Positions 11,451 to 23,330 of a stretch of DNA of 64,000 nucleotides are shown here, piece after piece. The notes under the pieces were generated by a model. It was not told the origin of the DNA. It saw only the letters and a program-made list of their open reading frames with translations, and did not search any database. The stretch is taken from NCBI RefSeq assembly GCF_002878395.1, contig NC_061114.1, forward strand, positions 140,232,986 to 140,296,985, in the 5' to 3' direction. The stretch comes from Capsicum annuum (taxonomy: Eukaryota > Streptophyta > Magnoliopsida > Solanales > Solanaceae). The stretch's first letter is position 1. Every line of letters starts with the position of its first letter. The position numbers and the translations under genes were made by a program.

Positions 11451-13665
11451 TTATGATATTCTAGAGTGAGTCAATGATGGTGTATGTTTGGTAGTCTAAT
11501 CTTGTGTTTATAAGACAAAATAAGATAAAATAGCTAGCCCATATAGGTTAATGTGAAGACAAATGATGAGCCATGAAGGGCTTCAGGTTAGAATATCTCT
11601 TAAAAGAACCAAAAAATTGAAGAAATAAAGTGATGTGTTGAAGTTGTTTAGAAAATATGAAGCTAGATATTAAAATAAACAAGAAAAAGAATTGAAGGTG
11701 AATAAGGTGAAAAAATTGAAAATTTTAAGATAAAAGGTGATAAGCGATTATGTTGATAGAGGTCTTTTAGTCACCTGGTCCATTCAATCCTTCCAAAACC
11801 TTAACCTTCATGTAAGCATGCAAAACCTTGGTTATTCCAACCATAGTAAGTATACATTAGGGCCAAACAACCCGAAGGAAATGGCTATTGTTCTATTCGT
11901 CGTACTTTACTATTTTTTCAAGGTTGAGTGTGATTTCTTTCATATTTGAGCTCCTTTAAGAATTAAAATAGCTTGTGTGTGGAGCTAACACTTGTATGTG
12001 AGTGGCGTTGATATTTTAAGGTAGATGGTGATGTCTTACTCTAGATTTGGGTAAATGAAGAAGGTAAGTTTCAATTGAAAATTGAGGCTATCTTTGAAGA
12101 TTTTGTGTCACCTCTTAAGAAGTATTTTTGTTTTAAATGTCTCACTTAATAATTTCTTGCATCATGGCTTTATACAAATGTGCATATTAAAATTTTTTTG
12201 TTTAATTACTGCCATGGCATGTTTGAGGGATCTTTTTGAGCTTTGTTAGCCTAGATATCTTGTATAGTTTTACTTTGGATGGTGTTTAGTCATAAATGCC
12301 TTATATCCTGATGAATATTATTAATTGCTTATGGACAATCTTTAGCTTAAGTTTTGGGGTTGATAGGCTGCCAATTTGACGACTTACTTATACTTTGTAA
12401 GATTATATTATTATGTTTTTCCATTGATTCAAGGTTATTCTCATGTATAATGCTCATTTATGTAGGTAAAAGTTTAAAATAAAGCTGAGCAAATCACTTG
12501 AATCAATAGCATATCAAAATGGAAGAAAAAAAGCTTAAAAGTTAAGTTGGTATTGCTAGTGACCACCTGCACCGGACTTCAGGGACCTGCAGACGCAGGT
12601 AGCCAATGTGACAAACTAGTCACACCCACTTTAGTGACATGCGCGGGGTCAGCCACATATGCTAGCACTTGTGGCAGCAGGTAAGTAGCGTGATGGAATT
12701 GTTATAATGTTATTGGAACGTGAATTTTGGATCTAAATATGGGTTTTTAGCTTAATTACACCGTTTTTGTACTTTTCTTAAGATTAGAAACATTAGAGTG
12801 ATGCTTTAAATGAGAAATTAGTGCTTTTAACTGAAGTTTCCTTGAATCCAATGCTTGAAAATTATATTATGTTATGATTCAAAGGATTAATTTGAAGAGA
12901 ATTTAGGTATATCTCTATTTTCTCTCTTTATGTGTAGCTCACTTTTATCTTAGAATTATACTTGAATAGGCTGTGATTATGGCTTGGGTATTGTTTATTT
13001 GTATTCCTAGTTAGCTAATTGATATGGGTTTTTCATCTACTAAGTGTTTTAATTGAGAATTAGAGCTTTCAACTATTAATGAACCTTCAATTTATATCAT
13101 CATTGACAAAGGAAATATGGGTGAGGAATGGGTGTGATCAATATCTTGAATTAATTCATTTATTAGTATCTATTAGACGTAAGGATACTAATTAAAGACA
13201 TAGATTGTTTGAATAACCACACTTATGAGGTGTTCGAAAGAACCAATTTGTGATATTTTGGTGTTTTATTGACAAATTGACACTAATGACCGATAATCTA
13301 GCCTACCCATAACTCTTAGCTTAATGTACAGAAATATCAAACTACCCATGCATGGACCCACACCTAGTAAAGAATAACCTCAAGTCTCATCCACTTTTGT
13401 TGAACTCTAATCATTTCTAGCTTTGAAATTTCATTCTAAAGATGATAAAATTGTTAACTCTAAAAATGTTCAAACAACCCCCCCCTCCCCCATACAATTT
13501 TACTTTCCTGTTTGTTTTACGCCATATAAAAAATAAATTTCTAGTTAAATTCTAACTGGCACGTTTGCAATACATGTCTTCAATCCCTGAGGATTGGACC
13601 CTAACCATCATTGGGTTACTATATTGACGATGATCACTTACATCTTTTGGGTGTAATTTCAGTGT
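11451..13665 (+). repeat. E2 3' LTR (approximate ends)
   Basis: The right end is recognised by the conserved closing region of Athila LTRs: a C-rich tract at 13477-13493, ATGTCTTCAATCCCTGAGG near 13575 and a short stretch ending in GGGTGTAA near 13664. The left end is inferred from purine runs near 11440 and is good to perhaps 50 bp. No partner LTR is in the window. The LTR holds a two-copy module block at 12563-12700. No gene is visible in it. Confidence 0.5.
12563..12700 (+). repeat. E2 LTR: two modules of about 90 bp sharing words with the spacer array
   Basis: CCACCTGC starts at 12563 and the matching CCACATAT at 12653, 90 bp apart. Words such as CCTGCAG, CGCAGG and CAGCAGGT repeat the vocabulary of 6931-7175. 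The stretch stands out as GC-rich in AT-rich surroundings. Confidence 0.55.
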
Positions 13666-14692
13666 TACCAGTTAGTTCTACTATTTTGTACTATGGTCCT
13701 CAGTTTTTATTGGACTTTTATAAGCTTTATCAGCAGAAGATATGTATCTAAGTTTGGTTTAGCGTGGTTTCACCCAGAGTCGGTGGGGAATTTTAGAGCA
13801 AATCAGCAATTTTGAGAGATAGTCTCTATACTCAGGACTGTTGATTTCAAGGGTCATCTGACAACTTAGTGGCTTGGCTGAGATCAGAGACATTGTTATC
13901 ATTGCTTGGATATTCTAGTGGACCTTATTGGGGTTTATTCTTATGCTAGCCTATATGGATTTTTGGCAGATTAGCTTTAGTCTTTTGAGGTTAGTGTGAT
14001 ATGATTATATAAGTTGGACTCGAATAATACTGGCGGGATTCTATGTAGATTAGTTGTAATGACAAGTTTGAAAGACCAAAAGGATGTTACATTTGGAATT
14101 TGTAGTTGGCAGTACAGTTCATGCCTTGGGTTATCATTACCCTTGTTGGGTATCCACTTGGTTTTGCTTGTTTTAACATGATGTAAGTATGTCGCGTTTT
14201 GGGTTTGCATACTTCAGTGACGCTCGATTCAGTTGGAGGTCAGTTGGTCGTTGAGTATGGGTTTGTGTTCATTTGAAAAATTTGATTAAGTTGGAAAAAA
14301 AGGGATATTTGTAGTGAAATCCCTTGGAAATGTTGTTTTTTCTTAGATTTTATAATGGAGACTTGTTCGGGGTATGCAAGCCAAGTACCTCATCCGTTTA
14401 AGCATTAGAGTTCTTTCTACCTATTGACTTTTGCGAATGAAAGTCCTTTTAATAGTGGATATTGTAATGACCCTTCAAGTCATTTTCTCAATTTCTATGC
14501 ATTTCTAGAACTTTTAATCTTCCAATAGAGGTCATAGGCCATTTATGACTTGATGGAATTGTCGGTTCGATTATCAGAAAGTTCATTTGGATTTTAGGCT
14601 CAATATCTTATTTTGGAGCTTTCATTGCTAAGGAATTGATTTTTGACCGAAACTCTTAGAAACAACCTCAAATGATATTTTGGAAGCACTAT
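13666..14692 (+). other. Unidentified retroelement remnant ending in an LTR-like start
   Basis: 13666-14463 has no convincing protein match in any frame. From 14464 the sequence TGTAATGACCC looks like the beginning of a chromovirus LTR, and the text before it resembles the 3' noncoding end of an element. After about 230 bp it is cut by the start of E3. I infer a fourth Ty3/gypsy element used as target by E3; without its partner LTR this is tentative. Confidence 0.35.
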
Positions 14693-17600
14693 CGTTGACA
14701 CCCAATTTTGGATCGCTCTTCTTCCTTTAATTATTTTTTCAATGCATCTTGGCCGTAATTAGTTTTTTCGAAATAAATTTGTATTATTATTTCTACAAGT
14801 TTAGATAAGAATGAGAAAGGAGGATTTATTTTTCCAATCAAATTTTAAATATTTTTTCTAAATATAATTAATTATTTAATATAAAAAATCACACAAAATA
14901 GTTTAATCGGATTCACATGTTTTTCTAGCATTTTATTATATTCAGACTATACTTTGTGACTACATATATGTTCTTATAATATATATATATATATATACGT
15001 ATATATATTATTGTTATTATATTCTTTCGTGTATACATGCTTATTAATATATTATACATATTCTTATTATATGTATATAAACATATATTTTGATTTAGTT
15101 CTTATTATATATAAGCGTACATATTTTTGTTAATATTATAAATATTAAATTACAAAATTATCAATCGGATGTCTATATAAAATTATGTCTATAATTTATA
15201 TACGTACATGCAAAAAATAATTTTAGGATAGTAAGAACCATTGATAAAATTAATTTCGGAAGAAATGGAGCATCAAGGCCAAGAATTACTCAATTTCAAC
15301 ATTATTTTACTCAAACCCCATTATTGTCCATAAGTCTAACCAAAAGGCCTAAAGATTGGCCAAAAATCATATCCAATATCCACATCCACTTCATCAATCC
15401 ACCCCACACAATATCCACCAATTGCACGCTGCCACGTCAGTAAAGAAACACAATTCATCATCTGATAAAATTATCGGGCGATTCAAATGTGGCAAAATTT
15501 CAAAGCACAAGACAGATCTCTCTGAAAAGAGATAACGTTTGTGCTTTCACTTCATCATCTTCATCAAATGTCGGGGTAAACACATGCAACATACTAAAAA
15601 TCAAGCGCTCCCTTTCTCTCTCCTTTTTCCCCATCATTTAAACTCCTTGACACAATCCTAACGTAGATAAACTCTAACCACTCCTATGCATCTCACATCT
15701 CCCGACCACGAAAATCTGTTGAACCTCTCTCTGATCCCGTCAACCAACTCTGAGTATCAACAACACCTTGACCTTTTCATAAATTGCTAGGTTCAACCAT
15801 TTACTTGCGAGGAAGATTTTTAGACCCTTTGAAGTTGACATATAGATTCCAAAATTCATGTACTAAGCTTGTCCACATCTCGAAATCTCGCCCATCGTCT
15901 CTTTGTTAAAGTCAAAAATTCAAATTCAAACCCAAAAAATTAGATTTTCTCCCTACTCCACTTATCCTTTATGTCTCCCAATCTTTTCAAAGGGATAGTG
16001 ATCATTTCTTATCTTACTGTTTTGATTTCAAAACAGTATGTTTTAAAACTAGTTGTGCCTTTGATTTTCAGTATAAATAAAGCCTCAAATGCTCTCAGGA
16101 AAGGGGGGTTTTATCATCTAACATCATCTCCATAGCCTTTAGTTAAGAGCTTTAAATATTATTAGTCCCTTTTGATAAATGCAGAATATGAATCTTTCCA
16201 GAAGAGTTCAAGTCTGAGTAGCTAGCTTGAAACTTGACTCTCGATGACCTTGATCGCTGCGCCACACAAGTTACATTTTATCCCATCTTAGCTATTCATG
16301 CTTAGTTTTTGTGAATACTTAATTGTGTCACTAGTTGGGTGTTGGGTGTTTTAGACAACTGATTTCGAGCATGCAAATGCAAAACCAAATTAGTTTCTGT
16401 GTTTTTAATTTAATTACATTAAGTTATGTGTTTATAAAAATATTTGTGACTTGCAATTTATTTTGAGTAAATTTTGTAAAGTTTAAGTGTTTTTTTTTTT
16501 GTGTTGTTGGTTGCCAATGATGGGATAATTGTAATATCATTTAGGATGCCTCTTAATGTAGCAGTGGATGTTTAGCTTGTTGTATGCATAGTTTTGTGCT
16601 TATAAGATGATCGCAACCTTCAGTTAATCTTGAAAAAGGCTTCAAAACACCTAGAACTCTAAACACATTAGGCTGTCTATCGTGGGCTTTTCTTAATTTC
16701 ATTTCGAATATTTAAATATCGTGGAATGTATGTAGTTATGTCTTTAATCAATTGTGCACTTGCAAAATATTTTCAGCTTTCCTAGGAGCATCTAGAGTGA
16801 CTTACTTTAGTGATTAGAAATTACTAGTTTCTTTTCAAGATTAGGTTGTTTGCTATTTGTTGTAGCAATTTTAACTATTTTTCTGTGCCCGTCCATGCAT
16901 TTACAAGGCACTGGCAACCTATAAATCAAGTAGGTTTGGTTGCCCGTCATGGAATCCTTGTAGTGATAGTTAGTGTTTAATAATAGAATCAGTTGTCCCT
17001 AACTCTAACTCAGCATGAAATAGGTTATAAAAGATTTAAGTTTTGAAAAGTATAGCATCATATATTGAATTTCTCTTTTGTTTTTTGTCAGATCTCATAC
17101 AAAGTATTAACTTGATTATTAACAATGATTAGAGAAGCTTGAGAACTCACTGAGAAGATGGTTCTTAGCTAGTTTGAGTAGCTTTTTCTATGGCTAAGCA
17201 TGTACCATCTTTTTGTTCACTTAGTATAGGTAATCAATTTAAATAAAGGCACTTGTTTAGCTCTAGAGTAAGGTAAACAAGCTGGAGCTTTTAACTTTGC
17301 ATGTGTTAATCGCTTGCTAATTTAATTGAGTTACTCAAATAATTTAGTGTTTGCTTATGATAAGGGATTGGATTACTCAAAAGTGTTCTAAACTATTTTG
17401 CAATAATAAAATGGACTGATTTTTAGATGTTATTACATGTTCTCCACCATTAATCAATCAGAATAGGACATGATCTTATCTCGGTGGTGTAGGCATCTCT
17501 CTTTCCATTTTCTTAAAACATGTTACAACACATTGTTTAGAAAATTTATGCCTAACGTTTTAGTTTAAATGAACCCTCATAAAATTGAGGTGTCTAAGTG

Positions 17601-19800
17601 TAGAATGATTACCTTCTATGGAATAGTTGTGATAATGTTGCTTTCATTGATTAGCTTATTTCATGCTGATTTTATTTGTGCAGTGTTTGGCTGCCTAGTT
17701 CTTCATAAAAAGGGGGCTCCAAAGTGTTTCAAAAACTCAAGTATGTGCAGTTTCTTAGTATAGTATCAATGACGTTTTAAATGCGTTAGTTGTCTATTAA
17801 CTACAGCTTCAAAAGCATGCTTAGCCGTCTATTTGGTAAATTTATAACGTCAGATATGGACGTTTTCTTGTTAACGTTGCAGCAACTGTAGTTTCTTATC
17901 TATTGGGTTACACTCCCAAGATATTTCACCCTTAAACTTAGCATGAAAACAAGTTTCAAAGGCCTTAAACTTTGGTGGAACGTCAGCCGATTTGCTTGAG
18001 ATTATTACATATTTGCTCGAGAGCTAGCATATAACATTTATCAGTTAAATGAGGCTATTTTGTATGAGACGATGTGAAATTTTCATACTCTTAATTTAAC
18101 GATCTCCAATAAGTTTTGCACTAGTACGGTTTTTTCCTTCTCAAAAACATATTTATGTGCTTGTAAATTAGGTTATCACCCTAAGATTAACTAAGAAGTA
18201 ACCAGTTGGTAAGTTTTTTTTATGAGATATTTTAGTTCAGATGTTGAGTTCTCTGTTTGTCGAGTAAACTAGCTTTCCCTTTTCTCTTTAGACTTAGCAA
18301 CTTGATTCCTACTAATTTTGAATACTTGAAAGTAATTTTTAGGAATCTGCATATGTTACGTTTTGTAACCTTATCTAAGGTATCATGTGAGTCCGAGTTT
18401 CTAACTGTTTGATACATCCCATGGACTGCTTTACAATTTTGTATATGCTCATTACCTCTTAATTCTCAAATAGTGGGTTGCAAAGCCATTGATAGAGAAC
18501 AAATTATATCAAAGGTGTTTCTGAGTGTATTTTCAGATTATGTTTTTAAAATCATGTGAATGGCTGAACTCATTTTTTTATACACGTATTTATGTCATTT
18601 TTATCCTGTCTAGTTGTTGTTTGCCCCGTGTAGTAACTGCCCTTGTGTATCCATCATTAACTCGGAGATCTAAAATTGAACTAGAACTGTGTAGGAACTA
18701 ATCTTTCCTACTCTAAAAACAAATTAAAGAGGAAGTTTTTGTATAAGTGAGCAACTTGGGTTCTTAATTTTTTTCCACCTGAAAGCTATTTATATTAATG
18801 CATCATCACTCACCGGCTTCTGGGCATTCTTGATTACTTAATTATTTTCTAATCCTTAGCTCTTTTCTTTGCTTTCGTGGTTTAATCGGAGAGCTCGAGT
18901 TCTGCAACGAAACTCATTTGGACCGAAAATATTGGGTCAGGCAGCAATAAGATCGTAGCCTTCGGAGTCAACCATTAGGAGTTGGGTTCTTGAAGAGCCC
19001 AACGCTTCTTTGTTTCCTCTTTATCACTTCATTATTACTATTGATGTTGCTACTTCCTAACTTTATATATGTTTATGCCTTCGTGTGAACACATGCAAAC
19101 TAATTGCTAAATTAGTTAATTTCCCTTTGCATCTTTTAGTATAAAGTGTTGTTGACTCCCTTTAGAATCACTTCTTATATCATCATTTTCTAATGCGAGT
19201 TCGTTTCTTTTCTTTTTCTCCTAAAAATAAAGTACCACTTCTTTATTTTAATCATAAAATCAGGAACCCTTTTACCTTTGGTTAAAATATCACATTTTTT
19301 TATTCTAATTTTTTAAAATTTTTTATACGAAATTACTCTTTTAAAAGAAAAGTGTAGGTCCGAACAATTGGTAGATTTCTTAGTTTTTTTAAATCAAGCC
19401 CCAATAAAATCTCCAGAGGTATGCAATATCATTTTATAAGAGTATTTTACACACCATTATATATCATATTGTGTACTAATATTTTTACATCTATACATTT
19501 AGAATTATTTCATATACATTCACATAACTATCATCGTACATATACTTTAACACACTTGTATACAATTTTACTACTTTTACTATTTTGCATATGTATGTAA
19601 TTTTAAATTATTCTTCATTCCATATATTCTACGTCATATATGCCATTTTATAATCACTAAACATACGTTAGCTATGTATACATACACCGTACATACTCTA
19701 CGGATTTTATATATTTTCTCTACTATTTTCTACATATCACATATATTTTACTTTTATCCCCCTCCCTATGCCAACTTTATTTTTTACAAGCATCATATTT
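14693..19800 (+). repeat. E3 5' LTR (about 5.1 kb)
   Basis: Collinear with 25521-30740 over its whole length; for example AGGATGCCTCTTAATGT at 16542 matches 27526, and CATCATCACTCACC at 18799 matches 29710. It starts at CGTTGACACCC. The outer TG is not seen in either copy, so the true start may be at 14696 (TGACACCC). Relative to the 3' copy it has an extra block of about 350 bp (17115-17460) and lacks about 100 bp with a CA microsatellite. There is no gene; a (TA)n run lies at 14977-14997. Confidence 0.85.
14977..14999. repeat. (TA)n microsatellite in E3 5' LTR
   Basis: Alternating AT run, at the place where the 3' LTR has (CA)n(TA)n at 25803-25845; length has diverged between the two copies. 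Confidence 0.9.
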
Positions 19801-21152
19801 TTTCATGATAATGTAAATGATGGGGCAAAAGTTTGCAGAACTAGTCAGGATGAGAGATTTCATAGAAGAAGGTATTAAGCCGGGAAAGATCCAGTGTATG
19901 GTTGCATTGCGAGACGCAAGTATAGCAATATAGTCTGGTTCAATTGATAGTAATAAGAAGAAGAAAGAAGATGTCTCAGTTATCACACGATACTATCAGC
20001 CCAAATATTCTTCATACCATTACCCTGACAAACCTTAAATTGTTGTACTGTTTCCAATGTACAAACCTCAGCCACATTACAATCCACCTTAAGCTCTAAT
20101 ATTCAAAAATCCACTAAGACTATAAGCTCCTGTCCAAGCTCTAGCTTGCCAATATAGACCAACATATGCACCAACACTACATCCAAATATTAAAGATAGC
20201 AATACCCGTACCTACATATAAATTGTTGAACCTTTGGCTCAATTGTTTGAAAGATTGAGGGTGACAGGATTATTACATCCTTTCCAAGGAAAACCCCCTG
20301 ACCCAAACTCTCAAAACTTCGATGGCAACAAGTGATGTGCGTATTACTCAGGATTCTAGGGGAATGACATGGAAAAGTGCTATGGTTTGAAGAATTTTAT
20401 TTATTCTCTAATAAGGAAGGGGGTAATCAAATGCTCCACTATGACTCTAAATGTGAACAATAAACCGTTGCCAAATCATGAAAGTCTAGAAGTCAACATG
20501 ATTACTCTAGAAAAAGAGTACAACTTTGAGAAAGTTGTTATGCCCACATAGAATACAAAAAACATCATATATCACCTACACAATATTTTATCACAATTTA
20601 GCTGAGAGAGCGTTTTACTGTTCAGACTTACCTGCCAAGGGTCGTGGTGACTACTATAAAAACTGAGAGGCCTAATTATATCACTAAAGAAGCCCCATGG
20701 GATTACCAATATAAAGACAGAGGCAAAATGGTGGATGATATTACAGCTCATGAGATGACTAGGTCGGGAAGGGGTTATGCGCCAGAAGATTTGAATTGAG
20801 AAGTTCCCGTGAAAGAGCGAAACCCAAAGAAAAATATAACTGATGTTGAAGCCATAGAACTTTGAAAGAATATGCAGTCCAAGGACTATTCGATCAAGGA
20901 ACAACTAAAGAAGATACCAACCCACATAACCATTATGTCCTTGCTCGTGAGTTCTGAAACCAACTGGAATGCTTTGATGGAAGTGTTATACGAAGTTAGT
21001 ATATAAAAAAAAATGACAAAAGAGACTTTGACTACATTAATCTAATGAATAGTATAAGTGAATAAGATCTCTTTCCATAATGATGAGCTACTATTTAAAA
21101 GAGCCGCTCATAAAAAACACTTTATATCGCAGTTAGATACCATATTAAGATC
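19801..21152 (+). pseudogene. E3 gag, truncated at the N-terminus
   Basis: Gag forms the particle that packages element RNA. The first recognisable text, GQKFAELVRMRDFIEEGIKP at about 19818, is already inside gag, so the N-terminus, leader and primer-binding site were removed. Next come FERLRVTGLLHPF (20247) and a zinc-knuckle-like CAYYSGF...EKCYGLKNFI (20336-20400), followed by a 60-residue open frame at 20369-20551. From 20690 to 21130 the gag-protease linker reads in pieces (TRSGRGYAPEDLN at 20760). More than ten stops or shifts are present. Confidence 0.75.
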
Positions 21153-21900
21153 TTGAGTAGGGTTCTAATCGATAGTGGTTCTAGTTGTAACATCTGTCCA
21201 TTCTCTACTAAGAAAGATTTGGGGGTAAACATAGAAGAGATATGGGAGAGTCAGGTGAAGGTTATAGCCTTTGATGGATTGCAAAGGAATGTCATCGGAG
21301 AAAGCTACCTGACATTGCAGATAGGACCAGATGAATATCCAATCTCATTTTAAGCGATGGATGTATCATATAGTTACACCATGTTTCTTTGAAGGCCATG
21401 GGTCCACATAGAAAAAGTTGTTCCTTCTAATCTCCATCAGTCAGTAAAGTTTGAGTGGGGTTGCACTAAAGTTACTATTTATGGAGAGCTCTATCGTCCC
21501 ATCTATGTTGTCAATTCATTTCCAGTCATTGGGGATTTAGATGGAACCACTTTACGTAACGTAGAGATCATGCAAGCTACAAAGATCAATGAGAAGATAG
21601 AGCCAGTTGAAGTAAAAGTGTTGAGTGCTACAAAGATGATTGCAACTTAGATGTTGAAATATAGCTCTCAACCCAAAGAAGTACTAGGATCAAAGGGCGA
21701 TGGTATAATTGAGCCAATCATATTGAAATATCATAGAGGTACTACATGTCTTAGATATATGCCCGTTTCTGGTGGAGCCTGTAGTAAAGAATTAGAAGTG
21801 ACAGTGTTGGTGCTAGCCCATGTCCCAATTTTTGAACAAGTAGTTAATGAGGAGATCATAGAGAAAATCAAATATCTATTTGTGGCTTTTATCAAATGAG
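21130..21900 (+). pseudogene. E3 aspartic protease
   Basis: The protease matures the gag and pol products. VLIDSGSSCNICP at 21162 gives the catalytic Asp in the Ogre/Tat form of the motif (IDSGSS), followed by the flap region QVKVIAFDG and LTLQIGPDEYPISF. After a TAA at 21351 the conserved downstream RPWVHI text continues (21397) and PSNLHQSVKFEWG (21427). The open stretch at 21651-21899 is linker between protease and RT. The catalytic motif is intact but the domain is split. Confidence 0.8.
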
Positions 21901-22418
21901 AATCGGAGATGGATTTCAAGAAGCTTACTATCCATGATACTGAGCCTGGAGAAGTCTTGCTGATTTGGACCATCAGCCAATCCCTAATTTGACAGGAGTT
22001 TTGGTAGTGTAGAATAGTAGTTTCTTTTTATAGTTATTTCTACAAAATCAATTGAGGCTTGAATCATGCCAAAGCTCTTTTTTCTACTCGCCTCTTGTCA
22101 AAGCCCAATGTTTTTCAATTCATGAAAGTCCTTATTTAAAAAACTTATTTTTCTATTTTAATATTTATTTACTTTAGTCATTTTTTATACTTTTTAGTGC
22201 AAATATTAGTAAAAATTATTGTTCCACAATTATGACATGTAAAGAATCTGTCTAGGAAAATGTGAGGGATGGGAAAGATTATGATAAATCATGATACTAT
22301 AAATCATACTGCCCGAGATAAAGAAACTTAAAAGTTAAAAGAAGCCCAATATGGGCGAACTGAAGTCATACATTTGGGTGATGAAAAAACAATAAAGGAA
22401 ACATAAGTCAGCATACAC
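21901..22418 (+). other. E3 AT-rich segment between protease and RT
   Basis: No conserved coding text is visible from about 21990 to 22300; the sequence is AT-rich with pyrimidine runs (22020-22035, 22150-22180). Ogre elements are described as having an intron between protease and RT, and this segment sits at that place. The sequence alone does not prove it. Confidence 0.35.
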
Positions 22419-22817
22419 TTGGAGAATGAAAAGAAGCAAGAATTTATAAGCCAGCTCGAGCAATACATTGATGTGTTTTCTTTATCCTATGATAAAATGC
22501 CTGGTTTGAGAAATGATATAGTCTCGCATCATCCGCCAATTAACCCCGTATATCCGTCAGTGAAGCAAAATACGAGGAAATTCAAACCAAATTTGAGTTT
22601 AAGAATCAAGGAGGTGGTGACCAAGCAGATAGTGACTAACGTTGTAAGGGTCACAAATTACCCTACACGGTTTGCCAACATCATGCTAGTGTCGAATAAG
22701 GACGAGAATATAAGAATATTCACAGATCGAGATATCAACAAGTCTAGTCTAAAGGATTATTTTCCTCTCCCAAAAATTCATATTCTCATTGATAATTACG
22801 CAAAACATGAGTTGTAG
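22419..22817 (+). pseudogene. E3 reverse transcriptase, N-terminal end only
   Basis: An open frame of 132 residues. SYDKMPGLRNDIVSHH (22477 on) and the block around VKQNTRKFKPN are the standard lead-in to Ogre/Tat RT, and the last part IRIFTDRDINKSSLKDYF corresponds to the first RT block (normally CVDYRDLNKA-like). The frame stops at TAG after AKHEL at 22817. Palm, YxDD box, RNase H and integrase do not follow; instead the 3' noncoding arrays start about 60 bp later. A deletion of several kilobases is inferred. Confidence 0.8.
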
Positions 22818-22879
22818 TCATTCATTATTTCCTTATACTTCTCTTTTTTTTCTAATAGAATAGAACTACGTATTATCCT

Positions 22880-23330
22880 AACTTTCCAGAGCGAGATATG
22901 TAGGCAACCCACATCGAGTTTGATTTTCCTTAGAAAAATAGAAAGCATAATATTTTCATATATTTAGGACTACTGTCGACTAGAATTCCCTTGGTGGGAT
23001 ACATAGGCAATCCTCGTTGGATTTGACCACTTCATATCTTACTTTTTCATTTTACTTGACTACGACCTGGCTTGATTCCAATTTGATATATAAAAAGCCT
23101 AAATCAGGCCCGATCATTGAATTTCATATTTTTATTTCTCCCATTGTATTTGAACTATGTCATGACCTGATTCCACTTGGATACATAGGCAGTCTAACTC
23201 AGACTCGAACGTTGCATTTTATATTTCTTTCTCGACCCTTGAACTACATACACACCTGATTCCTATTTCAAGGATACGTAGGGAACCTACAAGGTTTGGT
23301 CTTACCTTTAGGAAAATACCTTTCCTCTCA
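22880..23330 (+). repeat. E3 3' region: tandem array of about 92 bp
   Basis: The phrase GATACATAGGCAA or a close variant starts at about 22897, 22998, 23181 and 23273. The 183-bp gap holds a degenerate copy, so the unit is about 92 bp with five copies. Each is preceded by GACCTGATTCC-like text. Such arrays before the 3' LTR are known for Ogre elements in legumes and Solanaceae. Confidence 0.7.

Larger units (their letters stand above)
4277..13665 (+). mobile_element. E2: Athila-type Ty3/gypsy element, 5' truncated by E1
   Basis: Order: RT, RNase H, integrase, pol C-terminus, noncoding spacer, env-position ORF, 3' noncoding region, 3' LTR. The RT segment (WVDYHKLNSWTKKDHYPMPF) and pol end (RLNLFAGKLKSKWLGPF) are typical of the Athila lineage, as is a third ORF in the env position preceded by a splice-acceptor-like tract. 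The left part including gag and protease is separated by the E1 insertion and lies outside the window. The right end is set by similarity to the usual Athila LTR end (CCCTGAGGATTGGACCC near 13586) and is approximate. Confidence 0.8.

Noticed and set aside
4277..13665. E2 third ORF as a true retroviral envelope gene
   Set aside because: No signal peptide, no membrane segments and no glycoprotein features are visible in the readable pieces; env-like describes the position only.
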